Notes: generated from the sequence alone by a model not told the origin. A stretch of 64,000 nt of DNA from Neobacillus cucumis (GCF_016908975.1 NZ_JAFBEX010000005.1:62001-126000), one strand, 5' to 3'. Positions 46,318 through 55,709 are shown, counted from the first letter of the stretch. Program-made: numbers and translations.

Positions 46318-47139
46318 GTGGAAACATACTATGATACTAAAAATATATCGGAATATATAAATAATCATAAGGAAGAGTTTCAGAAGAAACTATTATCTGA
46401 AGCTGTCAATGTTGCCTCTAATATTGAGGGTATTTTAAAAGAGGGAAATATTGATTTATTGAAAAATGCACAGAAGCTAGTTCTTTATGTGGTGGAAAGT
46501 AGAAGCAATGAACTCATTACTTTTGCTAAAGAAGAAGGGATTGCTTGGGCAAAATATTCATTAACTCTTGCCTTCAAATTAGAATGGGTGCATGCTATAA
46601 GACGTGCTTTATGGTATTTTATCAAACTTTATGATTCTATAAATGAGAATGTTAAATTTGTAGACGATTTCTTTGAATTAGAGAAAAAAGTTAATGATGG
46701 GATTGATGAGTTTCTAAATTCCTTTTTCATTAGCTATTCACAGTATAAAGATGAATTAATCCTTTCCCAAAGGAAATTAGTCGAACATCTTTCGGTACCT
46801 ATCATACCAGTTAGCCAAGAGGTAGCCGTATTACCATTGATTGGTACATTCGATTCTTATCGTATGGATATTATCGAAGAAAAAGTGTTAACAGACATTG
46901 CAAAGTTAAGGATTCTAACATTAATTATCGACTTGTCAGGAATATCAGACATGGACGAAGTCAACATATCCCGCTTTCAAAAGGTGTTGATTGGTATCAC
47001 CTTGATGGGGGCTAAAACAGTTATAACCGGCTTACGTCCAGAACTTGTTCGGAAGATGGTTCATTTAGGAATTGACCTTACTAGTTTTACAGAAACAAAA
47101 GCAACCTTACAGCAAACATTAAATAGTTATTTCAGTTAA
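46318..47139 (+). CDS. rsbR: RsbR-family stressosome co-antagonist
   Basis: 273 residues from the GTG at 46318 (AAGGAGG, 8-base spacer); an upstream in-frame GTG at 46279 has no site. Residues ~1-160 form the variable all-helical non-heme globin-like sensor domain, and 165-273 the STAS domain. Of the two RsbT target threonines in Bacillus RsbRA, the second is kept (Thr237 in VITGLRPELV), but the first position, in IDLSGISDMDEVNISRF, is Glu214 instead of Thr. It is transcribed from its own sigma-B-type promoter, separate from rsbSTUX, and ends at a strong terminator. Confidence 0.88.
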   Translation: METYYDTKNISEYINNHKEEFQKKLLSEAVNVASNIEGILKEGNIDLLKNAQKLVLYVVESRSNELITFAKEEGIAWAKYSLTLAFKLEWVHAIRRALWYFIKLYDSINENVKFVDDFFELEKKVNDGIDEFLNSFFISYSQYKDELILSQRKLVEHLSVPIIPVSQEVAVLPLIGTFDSYRMDIIEEKVLTDIAKLRILTLIIDLSGISDMDEVNISRFQKVLIGITLMGAKTVITGLRPELVRKMVHLGIDLTSFTETKATLQQTLNSYFS

Positions 47140-47239
47140 CCTATACATAACTATTTTGTACTAGATTAGATTGGAACGGAACTTCGAGTTAAACCAAATC
47201 TACCAGTATTTTTGAATTAGTATTAAAAGGATCGTATAT

Positions 47240-47268
47240 AGCTACCTTATTGGGTAGCTGTTTTTTTT
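47240..47268 (+). terminator. Terminator after rsbR
   Basis: AGCTACC/GGTAGCT stem, 6-base loop, G and eight T. Confidence 0.88.
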
Positions 47269-47400
47269 GTGAGATAGTTTGAAAATCCAGCTTCAAACGC
47301 AGATGATTATGTTTTTCAAAAAGGGGTATTTACATAATGAAGGGAAGTAAAAATCGGCAGAGGATCATTCCTGGTCTTCAACTCTTAGGAGGAGAATATG

Positions 47401-47496
47401 ATGTTCAATTTTATAATTGGATTTATACGAGGAATCACGCTTATGTCCCCCCTTTGGATCATGATTTTTTTAGGTGTATCTGGAAAAAATGAGTAA
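47401..47496 (+). CDS. Micro-membrane protein, 31 residues, GFxRGxxxMSPxW motif
   Basis: ATG at 47401 (or the adjacent one at 47398) with AGGAGG at 47387-47392. Product MFNFIIGFIRGITLMSPLWI followed by MIFLGVSGKNE: a single transmembrane helix. The GFIRGITLMSPLW core matches GFVRGMAAMSPIW of the 52-residue protein at 31958-32116. It lies between rsbR and convergent katE. No known family. Confidence 0.55.
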   Translation: MFNFIIGFIRGITLMSPLWIMIFLGVSGKNE

Positions 47497-47563
47497 AGGG
47501 AGATTTATAAAGGATTTACCTGTTATCTGAAGGTGTGTGAGCAAGTGTGTTGCCTAGAACATT

Positions 47564-47599
47564 AAAAAGTCCTGAACAATTTGAATGTTCAGGGCTTTT
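47564..47599 (-). terminator. Terminator after katE
   Basis: AAAAGTCCTGAACA/TGTTCAGGGCTTTT (one wobble) with a 7-base loop, four bases from the katE stop; A-run gives a minus-strand U-tract. Confidence 0.85.
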
Positions 47600-47603
47600 G
47601 GCT

Positions 47604-49610
47604 TTATAACGGACGTTCCCAGAAACGTCCCTGAGTGATACCTTCAATAAATGGAGGAAAGTCAGATCTTGATAAATTATAAACACCAGGAGCATCTAAC
47701 CGCACACGACAACGTTCAAGCGCTTTGTTATCTTTAACTGCCAGTGCTAAAGGTTTGAAGTGTTTATAGGAAGTTTCAATAAATTCTAATATAGGCGGTT
47801 CAACTTTGGAACTAGTACTAATAAATAGTGCTGCATCAAAAAGACTTGAATCCGCCGTATCAAATGTATCTGTTACTTTTAGGAAATGATTGATTGTATA
47901 TATCTTTTCGGCAACAATACTATAATTGATATTAAATTGTGCCAGCGTTTTAATCCAGTCAGTTAATACCGCATCTTCCACTTCACCGTTTAACAAGATA
48001 GCTACACATTTAGTATCCGTTTGGCTAACTGTGTTTGCCATACTAAGAGCAGAAGACTTTTTATCTGATTTTACTTCAAGATTTTCCTCTGGAAGTACAG
48101 CACCAATATGGTCCGACACTTCTTCCGCCACTTGCCGATCGATACGATTTAAAAGTGCCACCACGTTATTTTTAACCATAGCTGATTTACATTTTCCCAG
48201 CTCGAAGCTCAAAGCATCTTTCAGGTGCTGTTGTTCAATTGGTGTAAGACTGTTGTAGAATAACTTCGCTTGAGAATAGAAATCTAGAAAACTATCACTT
48301 CGCCCTCTAATTTTGCGTCCTTCAATTTTTTCCTGGTATGATTCGTAGCCTCCTAGTTCAACTGGAGCAGGTTCAGGTTGATTGGCATTTAAACCGTTTC
48401 GATGATAACTTGTTTGCCCTTTATGAATTGCCATTTGATGCATTCCATCCCGTTGATTGTTATGGAATGGACAGACCGGTTGATTTATAGGGATTTGATG
48501 AAAGTTCGGACCTCCTAAGCGGGAAAGCTGTGTATCTGTATAGGAAAATAAACGTCCTTGTAAGAGCGGGTCGTTGGAAAAATCGATGCCTGGAACGACA
48601 TGACCGGGATGAAAAGCGACCTGTTCTGTTTCTGCAAAAAAGTTGTCAACATTACGGTTCAAGGTCATTTTGCCAACAATCTTTACGGGCACTTCTTCTT
48701 CAGGCCATAATTTGGTCGGATCTAAAATGTCAAAATCAAATTTGAATTCATCTTTTTCTGGAATGACTTGCAGGCCAAGCTCCCATTCCGGAAAATCCCC
48801 TTTCTCAATGGCTTCATACAAATCTTGTCGGTGGAAGTCAGGATTTTTACCAGCAATCCGCTGTGCTTCATCCCAAACGAGTGAATGAACACCAAGATTA
48901 GGCTTCCAGTGGAATTTTACAAAGTGTGCTTCACCATCTGCATTGATTAGTCGGAACGTGTGGACACCAAAGCCCTCCATCATTCGTAGGCTGCGTGGAA
49001 TCGCACGGTCACTCATTACCCACATAACCATATGGGCAGATTCGTGATTTTGGCCAATGAAATCCCAAAACGTATCATGAGCGCTCGCACCTTGAGGAAT
49101 TTCCGTATGTGGTTCAGGTTTAAGCGCATGTACAAAGTCAGGGAACTTAATCGCATCCTGGATAAAGAAAACGGGCATATTATTACCGACTAAATCAAAG
49201 TTGCCTTCATCCGTATAAAATTTGGTCGCAAATCCTCGGACATCACGAACCGTATCGCTTGACCCTCTCGAGCCTTGTACGGTTGAGAAGCGAACAAAAA
49301 CCGGTGTCGTTTTGGATGTGTCAGTGAGAAAGTCAGCTTTTGTATATTCAACCAAAGATTCATATAGTTGGAAGATTCCATGAGCACCTACGCCACGAGC
49401 ATGAACGACCCGTTCAGGAATCCGTTCATGGTCAAAATGGGTCATCTTTTCTCGAAAATGAAAATCTTCCATTAATGTCGGTCCTCTTAATCCGGTCTTT
49501 AAAGAAAACTCATCTTCGGAGACTTTTAGCCCCTGGTTGGTAGTCAAAGGGGCGGTTTCTTCATTATTGATAGAAAAGTTTTTTAATTGAACAGCCTTCT
49601 TATTTTCCAT
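47604..49610 (-). CDS. katE: Large-subunit (clade 2) catalase KatE
   Basis: 668-residue monofunctional heme catalase decomposing hydrogen peroxide. The distal histidine motif is [15 protein letters not shown], the Asn region is [20 protein letters not shown], and the proximal heme tyrosine lies in [24 protein letters not shown]. The C-terminal ~150 residues form the flavodoxin/GATase-like domain typical of HPII-type enzymes. AAGGAGG directly abuts an ATG at 49616, so the next in-frame ATG at 49610 is used. A sigma-B-type promoter lies 70 bases upstream, as for Bacillus subtilis katE. Confidence 0.95.
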   Translation of the reverse strand: MENKKAVQLKNFSINNEETAPLTTNQGLKVSEDEFSLKTGLRGPTLMEDFHFREKMTHFDHERIPERVVHARGVGAHGIFQLYESLVEYTKADFLTDTSKTTPVFVRFSTVQGSRGSSDTVRDVRGFATKFYTDEGNFDLVGNNMPVFFIQDAIKFPDFVHALKPEPHTEIPQGASAHDTFWDFIGQNHESAHMVMWVMSDRAIPRSLRMMEGFGVHTFRLINADGEAHFVKFHWKPNLGVHSLVWDEAQRIAGKNPDFHRQDLYEAIEKGDFPEWELGLQVIPEKDEFKFDFDILDPTKLWPEEEVPVKIVGKMTLNRNVDNFFAETEQVAFHPGHVVPGIDFSNDPLLQGRLFSYTDTQLSRLGGPNFHQIPINQPVCPFHNNQRDGMHQMAIHKGQTSYHRNGLNANQPEPAPVELGGYESYQEKIEGRKIRGRSDSFLDFYSQAKLFYNSLTPIEQQHLKDALSFELGKCKSAMVKNNVVALLNRIDRQVAEEVSDHIGAVLPEENLEVKSDKKSSALSMANTVSQTDTKCVAILLNGEVEDAVLTDWIKTLAQFNINYSIVAEKIYTINHFLKVTDTFDTADSSLFDAALFISTSSKVEPPILEFIETSYKHFKPLALAVKDNKALERCRVRLDAPGVYNLSRSDFPPFIEGITQGRFWERPL

Positions 49611-49679
49611 AGTCATCCTCCTTACGAAAGTATGTACATTAAAAAGAAAGAGTAGATAAATGTATTACCCACTCTTTCG

Positions 49680-49704
49680 ATACCCTTTTAAAAGAAAAGT
49701 AAAC
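49680..49704 (-). promoter_or_regulatory. Sigma-B-type promoter of katE
   Basis: Minus strand: GTTTAC (49704-49699), 13-base spacer, GGGTAT (49685-49680). Nearly exact sigma-B consensus at the expected distance from the gene. Confidence 0.75.
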
Positions 49705-49765
49705 TAATTATTTTCGAACTGGTCCTATTGTTTTCGTTAATTTTCTATGATATATTTTCAATATT

Positions 49766-49789
49766 ACTTATTAAAGATGTTTAATAAGT
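49766..49789. promoter_or_regulatory. ROK regulator operator 1
   Basis: Perfect 24-base palindrome: arm ACTTATTAAA, centre GATG, arm TTTAATAAGT. Starts 37 bases before an almost identical second copy. Confidence 0.75.
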
Positions 49790-49802
49790 TTTTTTATACG
49801 GC

Positions 49803-49826
49803 ACTTATTAAAGGTGTTTAATAAGT
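49803..49826. promoter_or_regulatory. ROK regulator operator 2
   Basis: Perfect 24-base palindrome: arm ACTTATTAAA, centre GGTG, arm TTTAATAAGT. It ends 23 bases before the ROK start, which suggests autorepression. Confidence 0.75.
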
Positions 49827-49849
49827 CTATTTATTAGGTGGTGATCCTT

Positions 49850-50875
49850 GTGAATGCTACTCCGAAATCAATGGGGAAGGAAATCCTTCGTAGTATTCGG
49901 AAATCTTTATTGGAACTTGGAAGTGCAACAAAAGTTGAACTCAGCGATAAATTAGGAATTAGTTTCCCTACAATTAGTAAATTCTTAACACAGATGGAAA
50001 AGGCCGGCGAACTTCTTTCAGTCGGTCTTGATGATTCGAGTGGTGGTAGAAGGGCTAAAAGATATACCTACAATCCCGAGTATATGTTAGGATTGGCCAT
50101 CTTTTTAGAGAGAACAGAGACAAATTATATTGTTTTTAACTGTTTAGGAGAGGTCAAGAATGCGGGAAAAACATCAAGTACATTAATAAATGATCATTTA
50201 ACATCATTAACCGAGTTTGTTGAAAAAATAAAAAGGCAATTCCCAAAAATCAATTCTATAGCCATTGGTGTACCAGGATCTGTTGATAATGGACGAATTA
50301 TTTATATACCAGGCTATGAACATCTTCAAAACTTTGATTTGAAGGGATACTTGGAAAATCGATTCTCCATGCCGGTTGTTATAGAGAACGATATGAATGC
50401 GGCAGTACTTGGCTATCAAGATACTAAAGGAAATAAGAAAAATAAATCGATTGTCTATTTATATTCAGGTCAAAATGGTCCAGGTGCTGGAATTATGGTA
50501 AATGGAGCTATCGTGAGAGGCAGTACGAATTTTTCAGGAGAGGTTTCATTCGTTCCACAGTATGATGACCGAAATTTTGGGCAGGCACTCAAAAATGAAA
50601 ACAGGACCCAAAAAACAATCATTTGCGAGGAATTTGAGATTGATGCCATTAGCAGGTTAGTCGCTTCATTTACAGCGATCATTAATCCTCATACGATTAT
50701 TTTTTGCGATGATGAGGTCAATCCATTTATCATCGAGCAAATTGAAAAACGAAGCTCAACATACATTCCGGCAGAACATCTTCCAGAACTTATTATGAGT
50801 GATTGGAAAGAAGACTATCTATTTGGATTACAAAGTCTTGGTCTTGAACTTATGATTACCGGAAAAAGCATATAG
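49850..50875 (+). CDS. ROK-family transcriptional regulator (NagC/XylR type)
   Basis: 341 residues. The N-terminal MarR-like winged helix ([44 protein letters not shown]) is followed by an actin-like ROK sugar-sensing domain with [26 protein letters not shown] and [22 protein letters not shown]. The usual CxxGxxGCxE zinc motif of ROK kinases is not visible, fitting a regulator rather than kinase. GTG at 49850 follows AGGTGGTGA. It precedes a sugar O-acetyltransferase gene by 35 bases. Two palindromes upstream are presumed operators. The inducer sugar is unknown. Confidence 0.88.
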   Translation: MNATPKSMGKEILRSIRKSLLELGSATKVELSDKLGISFPTISKFLTQMEKAGELLSVGLDDSSGGRRAKRYTYNPEYMLGLAIFLERTETNYIVFNCLGEVKNAGKTSSTLINDHLTSLTEFVEKIKRQFPKINSIAIGVPGSVDNGRIIYIPGYEHLQNFDLKGYLENRFSMPVVIENDMNAAVLGYQDTKGNKKNKSIVYLYSGQNGPGAGIMVNGAIVRGSTNFSGEVSFVPQYDDRNFGQALKNENRTQKTIICEEFEIDAISRLVASFTAIINPHTIIFCDDEVNPFIIEQIEKRSSTYIPAEHLPELIMSDWKEDYLFGLQSLGLELMITGKSI

Positions 50876-50910
50876 CTGTAAATGTATCTGACAATAAGGA
50901 GAATTACATA

Positions 50911-51471
50911 ATGAAAACCGAAAAACAAAAAATGTTAAATGGGGAACTTTATAATGCTGCTGACGCTGAATTACATAGCGAAAGAAAGAATGCTAGAAGG
51001 TTAACGAGATTATTTAATGATAGTCTTGAAACAGATAAAAACCAAAGAACGGATTTGTTAAGAGAACTACTTGGTTCCACTGGAGAGAATTTTTATATAG
51101 AACCGGCGTTCCGTTGTGATTACGGCTATAACATTCACGTCGGTGAAAATTTCTATGCTAATTTTGATTGTGTTTTCTTGGATGTTTGTGAAATTCGAAT
51201 TGGTGAAAACTGCTTGATTGCACCAGGAGTTCATATTTATACAGCGACTCACCCAGTAAGTACTAAGGAAAGAATATCAGGCGCAGAATACGGAAAACCA
51301 GTAAATATTGGTGATAATGTTTGGATTGGCGGGAGAGCAGTTATAAATCCTGGAGTTACTATTGGAAATAATGTCGTCGTAGCATCAGGTGCGGTCGTAA
51401 CTAAAAATGTACCGAATAATGTGGTCATAGGTGGAAGTCCTGCTAGAATTATAAAACAAATCGAAGAATAA
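50911..51471 (+). CDS. maa: Sugar O-acetyltransferase (maltose/galactoside type)
   Basis: 186-residue left-handed beta-helix acetyltransferase. The N-terminal maltose-acetyltransferase domain ([24 protein letters not shown]) precedes the hexapeptide repeats: [41 protein letters not shown], whose histidine is the catalytic base, and [32 protein letters not shown]. It transfers acetyl from acetyl-CoA to the 6-OH of sugars, probably for detoxification. In operon with the ROK regulator. Confidence 0.92.
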   Translation: MKTEKQKMLNGELYNAADAELHSERKNARRLTRLFNDSLETDKNQRTDLLRELLGSTGENFYIEPAFRCDYGYNIHVGENFYANFDCVFLDVCEIRIGENCLIAPGVHIYTATHPVSTKERISGAEYGKPVNIGDNVWIGGRAVINPGVTIGNNVVVASGAVVTKNVPNNVVIGGSPARIIKQIEE

Positions 51472-51495
51472 AGTACAAGTTTAGGAGGAAATTAT

Positions 51496-51540
51496 AAAAA
51501 ATGAGGGAAACCTTAATTACATAGGTTTCCCTCATTTTTT
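51496..51540. terminator. Bidirectional terminator between maa and ykcB-like gene
   Basis: Perfect stem ATGAGGGAAACC/GGTTTCCCTCAT extended by A and T runs, 11-base loop. Its right end overlaps the stop codon region of the convergent GT39 gene. Confidence 0.9.
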
Positions 51541-53713
51541 ATTTCATTTGAGTCAAGTCGTAGATTGTGACTCCATCCACTGTGGTTGACTTAAAAGTGT
51601 TCTGAACCCAATTGGTGATTTCTGAGTTCGAGCTTCCGCCCATTGGACCATTTTGCCTATTACTTCCGGCAGCACTTGCAGTTGTTTCTCCATTCGTGCT
51701 TCCATTGGTAGTACTATTAGAAGTGGTGCCATCCATCTGATTAAACTTACCGCCATGGTCCATTCCACCACCACTAATAAAATAATGGATTTTTCCTTCA
51801 CTTACGTATTGTTTAAACTGCGAAAGTGTAGGTGTTGGATCACTTCCCGTAAAGCCGCCGATGTCCATAACTGGTTCATCTGATGCTAGTTGGTAAGTAG
51901 CCGAAGTCTGTGAACCGATTGTTGCTGCAACCCAGGTGTATTTCGAAGCATTCTTTTGTAACATGGATACGATTTGCTTGCTTGCTGTGTCTTCTTTTTC
52001 AGTACCTCCAGAACCTCCTTGTTTAAAGTTCGCAGGCATCGTACTGTTGGAATTAGCACTTCCAGAATTACCCGAAGTTCCTGAGGACGGGGCACTTCCA
52101 GTATTATCAGTAGTTGTAGATGGGGTGGTTGAATTCATTCCAGGTGGCATTTGCCCATCTTCAAAATTACCTGGGAAACCTTTGCCACTACCAGGGAACC
52201 CAGCTCCACTTGTTGTTGGGCCTGCAGATGGCATCGAACCGGTATGTGCTGTCGCAATGGTCTTAATCGTGTAAGCTAATGGCCCAGCCAAGCTGGCAGC
52301 CAGTCCAGCTGCTGCGGCAAACATCATTATTCTTTGTCCAAGTCTTGGTCCAATTACGATCGTAATGGCTGCAACACCACCAATAATTAAGATGGCCATT
52401 TTCAGCCATGGGTGCCATGTGGATGTGCGATTAAGTAAGACAAAAGACCAAACTGCTGTCAAAGCAACCGCTGCTGCTAACCCTACTCGGGCAGCTAATT
52501 GTTCACGTCGACTCCAGAGAACTTCAACACCAATCCCAATCATGGCACCGATTGCTGGAGCAAGTGCAACAGTGTAATACGGGTGAATCGTTCCTTGACT
52601 AAAGCTGAACACAATACCAGTAATGAAGAACGTACCCGCCCATAAAAACATTGCCGGAATGACGCGATCCATTTTCCAGTTACGGCGTACTAGCCAAATT
52701 GCGACGATTAATAGAATGAGTGCTGCGGGGATCAGCCAAGAAATCTGGCCTCCCATTTCAGAGTTAAATAAACGCTGCACGCCGGTGCTGCCACTGAAAT
52801 TTCCGCCCATGCCGCCACCAGTTGCTCCCGTGGAACCGCTTTGGCTGCTCGTTCCTGATTCATTTCCTGTAAGTCGGCCTAAACCATTGTAACCTAAGAT
52901 TAGATCGAGAATGCTATTACTCTGAGAACTTCCGATATATGGACGATTTGCAGCTGGTACTAGCGCAACAATTGCAACCCACCAGCCTGCCGATACGACA
53001 ACCGTACCCGCACTAATTACCAATTGTACCAGACGTCGACGTACCGATACTGGAGCAAACATCAGATAGACGACTACAAAAACCGGAATAATAAGGAAAG
53101 CGGCCATCATTTTAGTCAAAAAGCCAAAGCCAATGTAGACAGAGGCCCACACGAGCCATTTCGTTTTACCTTCCTCAAGTGCTCGGGTAAAGGCATAGGC
53201 GCTTGCCGTAAGGAGTAAAACTAATAGTGCATCAGGATTATTAAAACGGAACATAAGTGTGGCCACCGGGGTTAGGGCAAGTACGGCACCTGCAAGGAGT
53301 GCTGCATTTGCACTAAACCAGCGGCGAATGGTAATGTAAAGGACCCATACAGAAGATACACCCATAAGTGCTTCTGGAACTAACATACTCCAGGAATTGA
53401 AGCCAAAAATTCGAGCTGATAGCTCCATGATCCACAAGGAAGCAGGGGGCTTATCTACTGTAATAAAATTGGATGCATCAATTGAACCAAAGAAGAACGC
53501 CTTCCAGCTTTTCGTACCCGCCTGAACAGCAGCACTGTAAAATGAATTGGCCCAGCCTGATTGTCCGAGGCCCCATATATACGCGACTGCTGTCAATACC
53601 AATAAAACTACGAGTGCTGGTCTTTCCCAGGGGGGACTCCCAGGCCGCGCTCGTAATTTACTTTGTCTTGTTTCTAATGTATCTTCTTGAGGTAATCTAT
53701 TTGTATTTTCCAT
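51539..53713 (-). CDS. ykcB: Membrane glycosyltransferase, GT39/ArnT type (YkcB-like)
   Basis: 724 residues. About a dozen membrane helices start at ~32, with the catalytic first loop containing FYSAAVQAGTKSW and DASNFITVDKPPASLW (Asp and Lys typical of lipid-linked-sugar transferases). Two Gly/Ser/Asn/Thr-rich low-complexity stretches occur (~265-290, ~500-575), and an external C-terminal domain with GGGMDHGG and NSTTNGSTNGET ends the protein. It likely transfers a sugar from a polyprenyl-phosphate donor to a cell-surface acceptor. Downstream of galU and the GT2 gene on the same strand, matching the ykcB-ykcC association in Bacillus. Confidence 0.85.
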   Translation of the reverse strand: MENTNRLPQEDTLETRQSKLRARPGSPPWERPALVVLLVLTAVAYIWGLGQSGWANSFYSAAVQAGTKSWKAFFFGSIDASNFITVDKPPASLWIMELSARIFGFNSWSMLVPEALMGVSSVWVLYITIRRWFSANAALLAGAVLALTPVATLMFRFNNPDALLVLLLTASAYAFTRALEEGKTKWLVWASVYIGFGFLTKMMAAFLIIPVFVVVYLMFAPVSVRRRLVQLVISAGTVVVSAGWWVAIVALVPAANRPYIGSSQSNSILDLILGYNGLGRLTGNESGTSSQSGSTGATGGGMGGNFSGSTGVQRLFNSEMGGQISWLIPAALILLIVAIWLVRRNWKMDRVIPAMFLWAGTFFITGIVFSFSQGTIHPYYTVALAPAIGAMIGIGVEVLWSRREQLAARVGLAAAVALTAVWSFVLLNRTSTWHPWLKMAILIIGGVAAITIVIGPRLGQRIMMFAAAAGLAASLAGPLAYTIKTIATAHTGSMPSAGPTTSGAGFPGSGKGFPGNFEDGQMPPGMNSTTPSTTTDNTGSAPSSGTSGNSGSANSNSTMPANFKQGGSGGTEKEDTASKQIVSMLQKNASKYTWVAATIGSQTSATYQLASDEPVMDIGGFTGSDPTPTLSQFKQYVSEGKIHYFISGGGMDHGGKFNQMDGTTSNSTTNGSTNGETTASAAGSNRQNGPMGGSSNSEITNWVQNTFKSTTVDGVTIYDLTQMK

Positions 53714-53764
53714 CTTTCACTCATCCTTTCATCTAGGAGCTGGATCTCGCCATAATTCAATTTT

Positions 53765-54682
53765 TTAGATAATAGATTTTGAGCTAGATCTTGTATTTCG
53801 CCGGTTTTCAATCCGCTCTTTTTCTACAATTCTTTCAAGATATGGAAGTAGCTTGTGATGTAAGTCATCATGATTTAATGCGACTTCAATCATTGCGTGT
53901 AAATATCCAGCTTTATCCCCAATATCATATCGTTTTCCTTCCAGTTCTAAGGCAAATAGTTTTTCCTGTTGACATTGGAGACGAAGTGCATCTGTTAATT
54001 GCCATTCATTTCCGACACCGCGTTCAATCGCTTTTAAATACGAGAAGATTGACGGATTCAGAATATAGCGTCCCATAACTGCTATATTCGACGGGGTATT
54101 TTCAATAGTGGGTTTTTCCACTAAATCCTTTACGGAATGAACCTGTCCAAATTTCCTGCCGGGGTCGATAATCCCGTATTTATAGACATTCTCAAGGGCT
54201 ACTGCGTTCACACCGATAACCGATTGATTCGTATGATGATACGCATCGATCATTTGTTTTAATGCCGGTTTCTCAGAAATCATAATATCGTCGCCAAGTA
54301 ACACGGCAAACGGCTCATTTCCAATAAACTGTTCTGCACATAAAACGGCATGGCCAAGTCCTTTGGGCTCTTTTTGTCGAATATAATGAATGTTAGCCAT
54401 GGATGAAATGTTCTGGATTTCTTTTAATAGATTCCATTTTTGTTTTTCTTCTAACATTTGTTCTAACTCAAACGATTTATCAAAATGATCTTCTAGCGAT
54501 TTCTTATTCCTTCCAGTAATAAAAATAATGCTTTCAATACCGGATTCCACGGCTTCCTCAACGATATACTGGATGGCTGGTTTATCAACAATTGGCAGCA
54601 TTTCTTTCGGCTGTGCCTTTGTTGCTGGCAAAAATCGTGTGCCTAAACCACCAACTGGAATAACTGCTTTTTTTATTTTCAT
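53765..54682 (-). CDS. galU: UTP-glucose-1-phosphate uridylyltransferase
   Basis: 305 residues. Nucleotide-binding start VIPVGGLGTRFLPATKAQPKEMLPIVDKPAIQYIVEEAV, then FITGRNKKSLEDHFD, LGHAVLCAEQFI and VLLGDDIM, all standard for GalU/GtaB. It makes UDP-glucose for glycolipids and wall glycans. Placed between the GT2 and GT39 genes, it probably supplies their donor sugar. Divergent from nothing; it is the middle gene of a three-gene unit. Confidence 0.94.
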   Translation of the reverse strand: MKIKKAVIPVGGLGTRFLPATKAQPKEMLPIVDKPAIQYIVEEAVESGIESIIFITGRNKKSLEDHFDKSFELEQMLEEKQKWNLLKEIQNISSMANIHYIRQKEPKGLGHAVLCAEQFIGNEPFAVLLGDDIMISEKPALKQMIDAYHHTNQSVIGVNAVALENVYKYGIIDPGRKFGQVHSVKDLVEKPTIENTPSNIAVMGRYILNPSIFSYLKAIERGVGNEWQLTDALRLQCQQEKLFALELEGKRYDIGDKAGYLHAMIEVALNHDDLHHKLLPYLERIVEKERIENRRNTRSSSKSII

Positions 54683-54749
54683 AGACTTTACCTACTTTCC
54701 TTTAACTTCATAAATACAAATTTGATGAGTGACAGCCATTTCTTTATCA

Positions 54750-55709
54750 TCAAAACATCATTTTCTTTTCAGATTTTTTCTGATAAATATCACGAACAAT
54801 ATAGAGAGGACGCTGTTTTGATTCATCATAAATTCGTCCCATATATTCGCCCATAATACCGAGAATGATTAAAATAAATCCACTAAAAAGTAACTGAATT
54901 ACTATAAGTGATGACCAGCCAGTGATGGTGGCAGTTGTAAACAATTTTAAGTAAAGGACGATTAACAAATAGAAAAATCCGCTAACCGATAAGGCTGTTC
55001 CGGCAATGCCCGCAAATTTTAAAGGTTTATAGGAAAACGATGTAATCCCATCCACCGATAATTTCAGCATTTTTTTAAGAGGGTATTTGGACTCGCCGGC
55101 TAAACGCTCATCCCGTTCATACTCCACCGCGGTTTGTTTAAAACCAACCCAGCTCACCATCCCGCGTACAAACCGATTTTTTTCTTGCAGGTTATTCATT
55201 TGATCGCAGACTTTACGATCCAATAAACGAAAATCTCCTGTATCAAGCGGGATTTCAATATCCGTCATCGAATGTAAAAATCGGTAAAACATCTTGGCTG
55301 TCTGCTTTTTAAAAAACGTTTCTCCTTTACGTTTCGTTCGTTGGGCATAAACCACATCGTATCCTTGCTTCCATTTTTCAATCATTTCTAAAATTAGTTC
55401 AGGCGGATCCTGCAGGTCAGCATCTATCACGATAACTGCCTTTCCTCGTGAATGGTCCATTCCTGCAGTGATGGCAATTTGATGACCAAAGTTCCGAGAA
55501 AAATCCAATAACTTAACGGAAGAATCTCTTTCGCAGTAATCGATTAGAATGTCAGCCGTACGATCTCTGCTTCCATCGTTCACGAAAAGAAGTTCATAAG
55601 CTTCTCCTGTTGAACGCATAACCTCCGATAAACGACGATAGGCTTCGTGAATCACTTCTTCTTCGTTGTATACGGGTATCACAATTGAATATTGAATGGG
55701 TTGACTCAT
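54750..55709 (-). CDS. ykcC: GT2 polyprenyl-phosphate glycosyltransferase (YkcC/GtrB-like)
   Basis: 319 residues. The GT-A domain begins YSIVIPVYNEEEVIHEAYRRL and has FVNDGSRDRT, the DXD-like VIDADLQDPPELI and DTGDFRLLDRKV. Two C-terminal membrane helices (~228-252, ~262-290) anchor it. Such enzymes move glucose from UDP-glucose onto undecaprenyl phosphate, giving the donor used by GT39/GtrC-type flippase-transferases. First gene of the ykcC-galU-ykcB unit. A weak GGAGG precedes the ATG. Confidence 0.92.
   Translation of the reverse strand: MSQPIQYSIVIPVYNEEEVIHEAYRRLSEVMRSTGEAYELLFVNDGSRDRTADILIDYCERDSSVKLLDFSRNFGHQIAITAGMDHSRGKAVIVIDADLQDPPELILEMIEKWKQGYDVVYAQRTKRKGETFFKKQTAKMFYRFLHSMTDIEIPLDTGDFRLLDRKVCDQMNNLQEKNRFVRGMVSWVGFKQTAVEYERDERLAGESKYPLKKMLKLSVDGITSFSYKPLKFAGIAGTALSVSGFFYLLIVLYLKLFTTATITGWSSLIVIQLLFSGFILIILGIMGEYMGRIYDESKQRPLYIVRDIYQKKSEKKMMF

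Noticed and set aside
47278-47330. Sigma-B-type promoter before the 31-residue microprotein (GGGTAT near 47323)
   Set aside because: The nearest GTTT box is only seven bases away, and the GTTTGA further up is too distant.
51553-52892. Several 70-112 codon frames on both strands inside the GT39 gene
   Set aside because: They are by-products of its low-complexity, GC-richer codons.
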